Shown piece after piece: positions 1 through 9,445 of a stretch of DNA of 30,922 nt (within the stretch, counting starts at the first letter, position 1; every line of letters starts with the position of its first letter). The position numbers and the translations under genes were made by a program. The notes under the pieces are model-generated. The model saw only the letters and a program-made list of their open reading frames with translations. It was not told the origin of the DNA and did no database searches. The DNA is taken from assembly GCA_003427395.1 (NCBI GenBank), contig BFEA01000434.1, positions 493,442-524,363 of the forward strand, written 5' to 3'. This DNA is from Chara braunii (Eukaryota > Streptophyta > Charophyceae > Charales > Characeae).

Positions 1-272
1 CTTCTTGCCTATTCCTCACTTTGAGGTGCTTTTGGAACTGCCTTGACATCCGACCTTAGCCAACAAGAGATCACTAGTTTCCCATCTAGAGAAACTGCGG
101 CTAAACGGTTGTTTTTAGCCCAGGAGCGTAAAAACCACAACTTCGCTTTTAGCCTCCCTGGTTCCTGCCTGCTAAGAACTTTCTTCCTCCAGTCTACCAC
201 TATCATATGCCGGACAGTGGATTTCATACCTCCTTTTAGAGCCACGTCTGAGAGAAATTTCTTTTGAAATAA
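1..272. repeat. Duplicated flank, copy 1
   Basis: This stretch matches 8557-8828 base for base, with about seven mismatches and no indels. In both copies the repeat continues directly into a PIF/Harbinger left end through the same TAA trinucleotide (270-272). The shared junction means the target site had already been hit by the transposon before the two copies separated. The left limit is unknown because the window starts inside the repeat. Confidence 0.9.
9..247 (-). CDS. Exon-like ORF fragment in the duplicated flank, copy 1
   Basis: On the minus strand an open frame runs from an acceptor-like TTTCTCTCAG (AG at 248-249) to a stop at 9-11. A donor-like GTGAGG lies just before that stop (GT at 18-19). 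The frame holds basic and hydrophobic stretches such as MKSTVRHMIVVDWRKKVLSR and KLWFLRSWAKNNRLAAVSLD. I recognise no family. The same frame is open in the copy at 8565-8803, with only a few amino-acid changes in this part. That is weak support for an old coding exon, because two copies at 97% identity would often keep the same frame by chance. The Harbinger insertion (273) would lie in the upstream intron if the acceptor is real. Confidence 0.25.
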
Positions 273-535
273 GGGCCTCGTTAGACACTCCTTGTGGACC
301 CGCAATTTACAAGGAAATGATCGTTCCACTTGTCCTTGGGGACGATTCTCGAAAAAAAAAGTGAAAACACCAAAACGAGATTTCCTTGTGGCGTCCTTGT
401 GGCCACAGCCAATTTTTCCTTAACCCCAAGGGACCTCCCGAGGTCCCTCGTAGCACAACGAAGCGCGAATTTCGGAGCGGCGAAGACATGGGTCGACGCA
501 CAATTTCGGTTCGAGGGTGGTCCAGACGTGGTCCA
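273..535 (+). mobile_element. Truncated left end of a PIF/Harbinger element (copy 1)
   Basis: It begins GGGCCTCGTTAGACACTC directly after TAA and matches 8829-9091 at about 96% identity without indels. The subterminal hairpin CCTTGTGGA/TCCACAAGG of the other copy is degraded here. Similarity stops at 535/536, after GTCCA. The next bases, TCGAGG, could be a Helitron 5' terminus, because an A|TC junction fits. I did not find the rest of this Harbinger copy further right, so deletion or rearrangement is equally possible. Confidence 0.8.
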
Positions 536-739
536 TCGAGGCGCAATTTCCGTTCGAGGCGCAATAGACGATATCGTATGTTGCGGCTTCGGGCACTGCG
601 CGCCACTAAAGTCGCGCGTCGTTTGGACCTTGGATCGTTGTCGTCTGTACGTCAGCCTGTGTTCCCCAACTTTGATGCATATGCGGTAGTTGTTGTAAGT
701 ACAGTGGGCGGTGGCGGTGCAACAGAACAAGTCCGTAGG

Positions 740-3700
740 ATGAATAGCGATGAACCGGGGTCTACATCCTATGAAATTTCCACTCGAAAGAAAAGGCTGG
801 AAAGACGGTCAAACTGTCATGTTAAACGTATGCGTGCATTGAGAGTTGCGATTAAGAATCGTAGGAGCAAAGAAGATATGGATGCTCACAAACATTTTTT
901 GCGGGGTGTGAGGCGAAGTTTGGTCCCTGTAAATATTCTTCGAGAACTTTGAGCAACCACCTTTGGCCAGTCGAGGGATGCATCTTCTTCTTCGAAGGAA
1001 ACGCGTCGTCATTGTTCTCGACTGAGACAATCGCAAAGTATGTCGGGGAAAGCAGAGCAGTCGCACAATCCGTTCGTTACAGTTTAAAATTCAATGAACA
1101 ATCGGGAACGTAGTGAGCCGGATAATCAGGATGAGCAAATGAATGATTTGGATGAGGATCCACCTGATGATATGAATGCACTCCCGTCTGTACTCGTGGC
1201 AACACCGTATGCAGCACGGTTGAGGCATTCGACATTGGTGGTAGAGAACCAAGCAAGTATTGTGGTGCTAAGTTGTGGAATCATGAAAAAAAATGGACAA
1301 AAATATGTTGCAGAAAAGGTACGAGACTTGTCCTCTATGGAAATGGCTTCGAAAAGGGTCACCGAAGCATGAGATTCTTTCTATTTGGACGTCTCAGACT
1401 CCCGACGGGCGATTCGTTCGAAATAATGTGAGGATAATCAATAATAGTTTATCTCTCTCATCCTCGCTGTTAAAACAATTGAGCGATGACGTTCAAGGAT
1501 TCCAGGGCCAACTTCGGGCTCAGGGTCTGATCTATCATCGAGTCGGTGCATTGACTGTGGGGGAAGGGGGGCGTCCTCAGTTTGCACAACTTTACTTGCA
1601 CGATCCTCAACATTTGGATGATGCGATTGATCAAAGAGTGAATTTCCTTAATTTACCTGCACACACGTCTGATGTCGAACTTCAGCAAATGAGATGACTA
1701 TTAAGAAGGTTCCACAAGTTGCTACAATAGTGTAACAACTACGTGAGGGACTTCATGACCATGACCAACCTTCCGCCAGGAGCGTTGAATGGAAGGACGT
1801 TGGTCATAAATCCCGATGCCATGCCCGCGGAGGAAATGCAAGGCGTTATAACCGTCCGTCGTGGCTACAGGAGGTCTGCGTTCTCATGGTGGATGACCTT
1901 CTTCCTCGTGAGCTCGAGATTCGTTTACGTGCCCCTCTTCCGGGTGAGCGGCCAACAGTTGTCGTTCCGGAGTGTTTCTGAGTGGACGATTGTTTGAGGT
2001 TTATTTTACTCTTCCCGGAAGGGATTGACAGTTGGTCTGTCCAACGTGCGTTGGAAGCTGGATGGCCGTCGGGACTCAGTGCGAAGGAGTACTATGCGTT
2101 TCACCTACACGAACGTGATGGTGAAAGACCTTGCCTCCTTTATGCAGCGCGTCTTTTCCACGAGTTTTGTTGCATGGCTTACGCTAAGGTTAAATCCCTT
2201 CGCTTAAAATGGGTGAGATTCCATCAGAAAGACTTGCGGTCGGAATATTATCAAGACCTGCGAGAGGTTGTGGAACAAAATCAGCATAGTGATGGTGTTG
2301 GGACAAAAATACTTCTGCCCTCCACCTTCACTGGGGGACCGCGGTATATGACTGAAAGATATCATGACAGCATGACAATCGTGAGGCGGTTTGGAAAACC
2401 CGATCTTTTTATCACTATGATGTGTAACACAAACTGGCCAGAGATCCAACAAGCGTTGTTGCCGGGTCAATGCGCAAGCGACAGACCCGATCTACTTGCC
2501 CGAGTGTTCAAAGGTTATCTCACCCAACTCATTGACGAGATTAAGAAAAAACAGATCTTTGGGAGGGTCGATGAAATGTTGTATGTAGTTGAGTTCCAAA
2601 AAAGGGTTTTGCCGCATGCATACATATTAGTTATCTTGCATCCGGATGATAAAATCCGCGATGCAGATGCTGTTGACAACGTGGTGTGTGCGGAGATTCC
2701 ACCAGAAGGGGAATTGAGAGAAAGGGTTGTCAAATTCATGTTGCACGGCATTTGCGATGAGGAGAAAAGCGATGGTTCGTGTACCGAGAATGAAAAGTGC
2801 ACGAAAGAGTTTCTGAAAGAATTCATTTTCACGACAACCTTTAAAGATGAACAAACTTACCATTCGTATAGGAGAAGAAAACCAAGTGACGGTGACTTTA
2901 CGGTCGTTCAAAATCTCGTTGTTTATGATAATCGTCGAGTGGTCCCGTATAACCCGTACTTGGTGATGAGGTTTAACTGCCACATCAATGTCGAATGTTG
3001 TGNTAACATCAAGGCGTGCAAGTATGTGTATAAGTACGTGTATAAAGAGGGTGATCGTGCCATGGTTTGCGAACAAGATAATAATGCACCTGTCGATGAA
3101 GTCAAATCCTATCAAGATATGCGTGTTGTTGGTGTATGCAAGGCATGCTGGCGTCTGTTTGAGTTCGACCTTGCGATACAATGACCCGTAGTCAAAAGAT
3201 TGCCCGTGCATATCGAAAACATGCAAAAAGTGGTATTTGAACCAGGCACAGAAGATCATGTTGTTTCCCGTGGACCGCCGAGCACAAAATTGACGGCATG
3301 GATGGATCACGACTCTTTGAACGAACGTGTTCCTAAACACGAGTTTCCTTTGTATTATGAAATTATTAAGACTCATGTGTGGGATAATCAGCATAAGGTG
3401 TGGAACAAAAGAAAGCGTGTTTTTCATGGTGCTCCTTTCGAAAAGATATATCGAATGCATTACGTCAGGGTCACAGAAGGCGAACGCTTCTATCTCCGTG
3501 TGTTGCTAAACCATGAACACTCTCGTGGAGCACGCTCTTTTGCGAAAATTCGTACCGTCGATGGAGTCGAATACGATTCGTTCCGATCGGTGTGTCTTCG
3601 ATTAGGACGTTTATAAACCGATGATGCATATAATCAATGTATAGATACGACCGCACTCCATTATATGCCTGCAGAGGTTCATAAAGTATTTGCTATGCTT

Positions 3701-5405
3701 CTGCTGTTTGGGCCGGTCAACGATCCTGTTCAATTCTTTCAACGACATTGGGCAAAAATGTGTGATGATTTTCAGTATCGTGCGGGCTCTCAGATTCTCC
3801 CCCCGATCGTTTTGCAATGTTTAGTGCTCTTTGATCTTGATCGTATCTTGCATGAGTCTGGCAAAAACATCCGCCTGTTCGGTCTTTATTATCTGACCCC
3901 TGATGGAGAAACGATTGCCGACAACATAAACAGGCATTACGAGAACAGGATTGTGTCCTCGATTATAAATGACGGATTGTCGTATGATCCGAGTGAAATG
4001 CGAACTAAATTTGAGTCTAATTTTCGACGTCTTCGACCTCGGCAACGAGCGCTGGTGCAAAGAGTTATTCGGGCCGTGGAAGAGAAACAACCACTTTATC
4101 CTTTTGTAGATGCGCCCGCGGGAAGATGAAAGACTTTTTGCATAAAAACAATTTTAGCGGGGATCAGGTCGCGTAATGGTATTGGACTCGATGTGGCGTC
4201 GAGTGGGATAGCGGCGACTCTTTTGACCGGTGGTCGAACATTTCACTCGCGATTTCGAGCACCTTTGAAGCCTGATAACACGCGTCCCTTCAATATTCCA
4301 AAACAGAATGAACTTGCCGAACTTATCCGCCGTGGCGACTTAACCGTTTGGGATGAAGCTCCAATGAGCAACAAGTTCCACTTGGAAGCTCTTGACATTA
4401 CGCTTCGAGATGTCTGTAACAGTAACCTCCCGTGTGGAGGAAAGGTTTTGGTTCTTCCGGTGACTTTCAACAGATTTTGCTGGTTGTGAAACAAGGGTCT
4501 CCTGCACAGCGAATTGATGCCTGTATCAAAATATCTCCTTTGTGGAAACTTTTTGAGGTACATTGCCTGACTGAGAATATGCGGATTTTAAGCTTAGAGG
4601 ATGATGCAATGGCGTGATCGTATGACGTGTTTTTGATGCGTATTGGAAATGGTGATCATATTCGTTTTGTTCCTAACGAACCTGCCACGGTCAAACTGCC
4701 GCATGAGATTTGCACTGATAAACATATTCGTGATTTGATTTCTTGGACGTTTGAGGATGTTTGTGAACACGTTGGGGATGCTGACTATTTTTACGCTCGA
4801 TTGATTCTCTGCGCTACTAATAATGATGCGGGGTGTGTTAACGACATGGTTCTCAACGATTTCCCTGGCGAGTGCGTGAAAATTGTAGTGTTGATTACCC
4901 TGGTTCTAATGATCACGGACTTGGCATCGAGCGCGAGTTCTTAAATTCTCTTGATGACTCTGGTCTTCCGCCTCACAAACTGCGCTTGAAAATTGGTGCA
5001 CCTGTGATGTTGTTGCGCAATTTGTCGCCCAAACAAGGACTTTGTAATGGCACAAGGTTGATTCTTAATAAGATTGTTGATGATGATTTGTTGGAAGTGA
5101 CCATAATGCGCACCTGTAAAACGACACTGATCCCCAAAATCGATTTGAGAAGTGATGGTAAAACCATGGGGTTTAAATGAAATATAAGGCAGTTCCCGAT
5201 CCGTCTTGTGTTCGCTGCGACCATAAACAAGTCGCAAGGACAAACTGTCTCTCGTGCTGGGGTTTGGTTGCGCAAACTTGTTTTTGCGCACGACCAATTG
5301 TATGTTGCTTTGTCGCGCGTTGGTCATCCCAATAACATTCGTGTTGCGTTGCCTGACAAGAATTTCATCACAAAGAATATTGTTTATCACGAACTTTTGG
5401 AATGA
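740..5405 (+). pseudogene. Decayed Helitron Rep/helicase (RepHel)
   Basis: This is a rolling-circle transposase broken into frames. A basic N-terminus (STRKKRLERR) is followed by a zinc-finger-like YCGAKLWNHE...ICC (about 1258-1320) and the domain with FVRNNVRIINN, GLIYHRVGAL and FAQLYLHD (1400-1620). After RRYNRP near 1845 comes the Helitron N domain with LLFPEGIDSW (2006) and GKPDLFITMMCN. The HUH site reads LPHAYIL (2609-2629), so the second His is Tyr. The two-Tyr region KYVYKYVYKEG (about 3020-3052) and NCHINVE remain. The Pif1-type helicase shows Walker A PAGR-stop-KTF (TGA 4127), Walker B VWDEAPM (about 4346-4366), GDFQQ, INKSQGQT and LYVALSRVGHP. Stops lie at 1695, 1728, 1979, 3182, 3614, 4127, 4615 and 5178. 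Frameshifts lie near 1840, 4455 and 4885. It cannot make a full protein. Element ends were not found. Confidence 0.93.
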
Positions 5406-5467
5406 GTTTTTCTCTTTTGTCGTTTGTATCTCTTTCGACCGTCAATTCTAATTGCTCCGCTCCGAAC

Positions 5468-5469
<2 letters not shown>

Positions 5470-5516
<47 letters not shown>

Positions 5517-5518
5517 AG
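5470..5518 (+). other. 45-T tract ending in GCAG, a possible 3' splice site
   Basis: A run of 45 T (5470-5514) is followed directly by GCAG and then by the long open frame of the next gene. This has the shape of a polypyrimidine tract and acceptor. It could equally be an expanded homopolymer or the reversed poly(A) tail of a minus-strand retroelement. The frame reads through the T run as poly-Phe, which is not credible protein. Confidence 0.4.
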
Positions 5519-7184
5519 GCTGTTCTTAGTTGCGCCGCAAGTATGCCACTTGTGGTATAGCAAAAGGCTGAAAGTGACAGGCACCAGCGCTGCTACTGAT
5601 GGTAATGCCAATGTTACATCTAATAGTCGGGTGCAGTGTTCCGAACCCTCGAAAATAAGCCGAAACGATGAAATGTCTGTCAACCTTCAAACTGGACCAC
5701 GTGCCGGGGGTGCTGGTCCTGGAGTTGAAGATGAGCATGCGTCTCCTCAAGGTAACACGCTCAAGGATGCTGAAAATATGTTTGTGGAAGAGGGGCCTCA
5801 TGACTCTCGTGCGAAAGTGGATGGTTGTCAGGGGGATCGGCCGGGTGATGCTGATAAATGTGTGTTAAGTGATGATAAAGAAGAGACCTTCACTGATGGT
5901 TCCGGTGACCGTGTTAAATCTATATTTAAAAGAATGACCGGTCGACGTCTGAAAAAAAATATTTTGGCTTCGCCCGACGACCTTGAGCCCACCCTTCGTG
6001 ATCATCGGGTGACTAACAAAGTTGTTAGTCCTGAAATTGCGACCCAGGTTCTGAAAGCACTTCGTACGATCCCTATGGATGTGCTTTTCGACGATGATCG
6101 TGATCCGTGTTTGAAGTCCCAACGTGGTGAAGGTGAAGGAATTGCTCGTGCCCTGTCCCAAACACGAAATTGTGCGACAGTTCTTGACGTGCCCGATGAT
6201 AGCAATCCCTCACCGCCAGTTGCACGTGTTCCTCATCCGCGAGCTTACCTTTCTCACTGGTTTGATAATGCAAAGAAGGTTGGTTTGCGAAAGGTCTTGA
6301 ATGAGATCTTTTTCGAAATGTTTGTGAAGACTGCGACGGTCGTAAAGGATGAAGGGATATGGAAAAAATTCCTTGATTGGCAGAGAACTAAACTCACTGA
6401 TATGCGCTCGGAACGAGGATCCTCTCTGCTCTCCAATCCGTTGAATATTTCGGATGTGGAGTCCAGCTGGATGTTACAATCCCTTCTGCACGATGACTAC
6501 ATTGCGCTCCCTAATGAGGAGATTGCAAGAATGACATTTGATTTGCCCTATTGTCCGATGGATGGGACTATTCCGGAGCCCTTCTTCAGATATGCTCGCA
6601 TACAAAGTCTCATCAAAAGAATTCATGTCGGTGTTGCTTCTTCCGCTCTTCCTTCGGCCACTGTCCGTCCACTGTCATTACCGGCACCGTCTCCTGCCAA
6701 TTATCAACGTCTTGCAGATTATGCTTCGCCGTCCAATGTGGGAACGCCCATCGTCACTGCTTCTACAGTTGTTTCTGCTTCGCCTGCCGCTATGTTTACT
6801 CCATCTCCCGCTCCTTGCGTTGTCCCCGCTCCTGTCTCACCAGCTGCACAACTGCATGTCCGTACAGGAGGTTTGACAGAAGTCACAACTTATACTTTTG
6901 ATATTGCCGTCTACGAGTCTCTTGCATCCGTTGGTCCCAAAAAAGTGCATGCGCATCTCTCCTATCTTGATAGCTCTCACAGGTTGCAAGATATCACGCA
7001 AGCGGCTAAGGAGATGCATACGGATATGAACACGTGGAAGTCTGTCGATGCTGCCATCCATCCTGACTACCATCGGCAGCGACAAAGTGGATTTCAAACT
7101 TTTGAGGATTATTGTCCGAAAGTGCTGCAACAGAGTTCTATTCGTGACATGTTGCGAGAGTTTCGTTCCACTGATGGGAGTTGA
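5519..7184 (+). CDS. Unrecognised ORF of about 555 codons downstream of the Helitron helicase
   Basis: The frame is open from the presumed acceptor at 5518 to TGA at 7182-7184. The first Met is M at 5668. The N-terminal 150 residues are acidic and low-complexity (DDKEETFTDGSGD). A basic patch follows (FKRMTGRRLKKN, about 5920). The middle (about 6235-6640) looks folded and rich in aromatic residues (YLSHWFDNAKKVGLRKVLNE, FFEMFVKTATVVKDEGIWKK). Then comes a Pro/Ala/Ser-rich linker (6640-6850) and a C-terminal block with LSYLDSSHRLQDITQAAKEM and QTFEDYCPKVLQ. I recognise no catalytic motif or family. Unlike the helicase it has no internal stop. It may be a Helitron accessory gene, a captured host gene, or an unrelated gene. 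AATAAA signals at 7347 and 7372 fit a 3' end. Confidence 0.55.
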
Positions 7185-7198
7185 TTGATCTTACATAA

Positions 7199-7202
<4 letters not shown>

Positions 7203-7252
<50 letters not shown>

Positions 7253-7260
7253 AAATAATA

Positions 7261-7306
<46 letters not shown>

Positions 7307-7336
7307 GGATAGATAGATAGATAGAGAGAGAGAGAC
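7203..7336. repeat. (GA)n and (GATA)n microsatellite
   Basis: GA repeats fill 7203-7250. GATA repeats with one GATG interruption run over 7261-7324 and end in a short GA run. They lie in the presumed 3' untranslated part of the preceding ORF. Confidence 0.98.
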
Positions 7337-7346
7337 TGATAGAGCA

Positions 7347-7377
7347 AATAAATATTATGTTCTTTTCTTTTAATAAA
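7347..7377 (+). promoter_or_regulatory. Possible polyadenylation signals (AATAAA twice)
   Basis: AATAAA occurs at 7347-7352 and 7372-7377, 160-200 bases after the stop of the 5519-7184 ORF. The position is sensible for a plant gene, but the motif is common in AT-rich DNA. Confidence 0.3.
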
Positions 7378-7499
7378 ATGGAGATGGATTGTACTTTGTG
7401 ATTATTGTGCTTTCATCATTTTGCACGATCTTCTTGACTTGAATAATGTTTTTCTTTCTTTCTTCTTTGCATTCTTCTTTTCTTTCTCCTCAGTCTCTG

Positions 7500-7641
7500 T
7501 CTATGTGTGTCTCTCTATCTCTCTCGCTCCTCTCTCCCTCTCTCTCTCTCTCTCTTTCTTTCTCATTTTTTGTGTCTATCTATGTGTGTTCGGTTTGTTG
7601 AATTTGTTAACAATACTGAAATTTAGCAGTTGGTTTGGGTG

Positions 7642-7686
<45 letters not shown>
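7500..7686. repeat. CT-rich tract and 42-T homopolymer
   Basis: A CT-rich stretch (about 7500-7565) is followed by a T run at 7645-7686. No gene is supported between 7185 and 7780. The long ORF reading through here is only Ser/Leu and Phe low-complexity. Confidence 0.9.
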
Positions 7687-7780
7687 CGGGCATTGCCCGC
7701 ACCGCTCGCACCGCGGGCGCTTTGTTAGTTCATATTATAACCCACTGAAATCGAGGCCAAGGACCTCACAATTCAATCCA

Positions 7781-8167
7781 GCGGCCTAGCTCAGTCGGTA
7801 AGGTTCGCAAGTGGCATTCCGGAGGTCATGGGTTCAATCCCCATTGGCCTCATGCCTTCCTGGGCTTACTTGGCACCCGCTACCCAAGAGATAGACCACT
7901 GGATCCCCCGATCGGCATCAAGCAGAGTCTGCTATGTTCGTAGGGGAGGGGCCTCAAGGGAGGCACGGGGGATTGGTCCGCTTTATCCCAGGTGCTACCG
8001 GCCGTCCCCTGGCCGGTATCCTGCAGGCTCGAGTAGCCGTAAAAACATGACCTTGGTATGCTACGGGTTTCCCCGTATGCCTATAGGTAGGAGAAGTGGT
8101 AGGTAGGTAGTGTGAGGAAAAATTGAGAGAAGAGTATAGTTAAAAAAAAAATAATAATAATAAAAAA
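7781..8167 (+). mobile_element. tRNA-derived SINE
   Basis: The head (7781-7852) is tRNA-like. It has a box-A-like CCTAGCTCAGTCGGTAAGG and a box-B-like GGTTCAATCCC, inside a perfect 5-bp T-arm (ATGGG TTCAATC CCCAT), and GGCC blocks near both ends. An unrelated body of about 290 bp follows, ending in an A-rich tail (A10, AAT repeats, A7; about 8142-8167). An internal Pol III promoter, a tRNA head and an A-rich tail are the SINE hallmarks. The head lacks a convincing anticodon arm, so a functional tRNA is unlikely. No target duplication was identified. Confidence 0.7.
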
Positions 8168-8556
8168 ATCAACCTGGTGTTATCCTGGCAGCATCAGCCA
8201 GTTTAGCTTGAGAGCCAAATGCTCCTCTGATTCACATATGCAGAAGGACTGTAGCTATTCCTGCTTCAAAATATCAAAAAAATTAACCACAACGAAAAGA
8301 AAGCAAATGAAACACAGTATACCTACTCTGAAAGAAAAACAACTAAACTTTACTGAACGACCACTTTAATACCACCTCGGTCCCTAAAGCGGGACCTACC
8401 CCGACCACTCTCCAACGGCTTTTGCATTATCAAGTGACCAAATAATACGCCGCATTGTTCCCAAAATTTAGCAATTCAGCCACCTAGAACCAAACCTGGC
8501 CTACTACACTTTACCCCCTTCAACTATCCAGATGAGTGTCCAGGCGGGGTCTGTTA
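8168..8556. other. No recognisable feature
   Basis: I see no ORF, repeat or RNA gene that I can support between the SINE and the second copy of the duplicated flank. Confidence 0.6.
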
Positions 8557-8828
8557 CTTCTTGCCTATTCCTCACTTTGAGGTGCTTTTGGAACTGCCTT
8601 GACATCCGACCTTAGCCAACAAGAGATCACTAGTTTCCCATCTAGAGAAACCGTGGCCAAACGGTTGTTTTTAGCCCAGGAGCGTAAAAACCACAGCTTC
8701 GCTTTTAGCCTCCCTGGTTCCTGCCTGCTAAGAACATTCTTCCTCCAGTCTACCACTATCATATGCCGGACAGTGGATTTCATACCTCCTTTCAGAGCCA
8801 CGTCTGAGAGAAATTTCTTTTGAAATAA
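8557..8828. repeat. Duplicated flank, copy 2
   Basis: This is the second copy of 1-272, in the same orientation. It ends in TAA (8826-8828), the left target duplication of the full-length Harbinger element. The first copy has no counterpart of the sequence before 8557 in this window, because it begins at base 1. Confidence 0.9.
8565..8803 (-). CDS. Exon-like ORF fragment in the duplicated flank, copy 2
   Basis: This is the same minus-strand frame as at 9-247, with the same acceptor-like and donor-like sites. It carries conservative-looking changes such as RKKVL to RKNVL and RLAAV to RLATV. No family is recognised. The right flank of the transposon (18101 on) should hold the 5' continuation if this is one gene split by the insertion, but I could not recognise it there. 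Confidence 0.25.
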
Positions 8829-8869
8829 GGGCCTCGTAAGACACTCCTTGTGGACCCGAAATCCACAAG
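8829..8869 (+). repeat. Left terminal inverted repeat with subterminal hairpin
   Basis: The 18-bp TIR (8829-8846) is followed by a hairpin with the stem CCTTGTGGA/TCCACAAGG. The right end has an analogous CCACAAGG...CCTTGTGG fold (about 18045-18066). Such subterminal motifs are plausible binding sites for the Myb-like or transposase protein. That role is inference. Confidence 0.85.
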
Positions 8870-9091
8870 GAAATGATCGTTCCACTTGTCCTTGGGGACA
8901 ATTCTCGAAAAAAAAAGTGAAAACACCAAAAGGAGATTTCCTTGTGGCGTCCTTGTGGCCACAGCCAATTTTTCCTTAACCCCAAGGGACCTCCCGAGGT
9001 CCCTCATTGCACAAGGAAGCGCGAATTTGGGAGCGGCGAAGGCATGGGTCGACGCACAATTTCGGTTCGAGGGTGGTCCAGACGTGGTCCA

Positions 9092-9445
9092 GCGAACTGG
9101 AGCACGGACATCCCTGCATCCAAAATCTGCATGGTGCCCCGACGGCTCCAAACGGTAACCGGCGTCGGGAGGCCTCCGTCCGTCGACAGGAAATGCCGGC
9201 CGGCGTCCAGTCAGGTCTGCTGCGGCGGGCGATTGGCGACAACGGTTGAAATTCGAATGTTTTTCCCACCCGGCCCCCTTTGGACGGCGACACTCTCATT
9301 GGACAAGATCGTCGTTTTCTTCGATTGTCGTAACGCCTCGCACGTTGGAGCACAAAACTTTCACCGATCTGTCTTCCGTCGACGGGCTTGTTCGTTGAAC
9401 GGTTGACCGTCGACGTCACACTGCTGCCCTTCGAACGGCCCTTAC
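9092..9445. other. 5' leader region of the Harbinger Myb ORF
   Basis: This G+C-rich stretch between the left end and the Myb ORF shows no recognisable domain in any frame. It probably contains the promoter and leader of the Myb gene, but no specific element can be named. Confidence 0.4.

Noticed and set aside
386-700. Plus-strand frame upstream of the Helitron N-terminus
   Set aside because: Its first part lies in the Harbinger left end (273-535), so it cannot be original Helitron coding sequence.
3182-5180. TGA read as Trp (variant genetic code)
   Set aside because: Stops also include TAG and TAA, frameshifts are present, and the DUF7869-type gene uses TGG for Trp throughout. Decay explains it more simply.
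5424-5518. N-terminal part of the frame reading through the T tract as poly-Phe
   Set aside because: A run of about 15 Phe from a homopolymer is not credible protein; the coding part more likely starts after GCAG at 5518 or at the Met at 5668.
7781-7852. Functional tRNA gene
   Set aside because: The T-arm is good, but the acceptor and anticodon arms do not fold cleanly, and a SINE body with an A-rich tail follows.
1-9091. Direct repeats as the two LTRs of a retrotransposon
   Set aside because: The repeat consists of a flank plus a Harbinger terminus. There are no gag/pol motifs, primer-binding site or polypurine tract between the copies.
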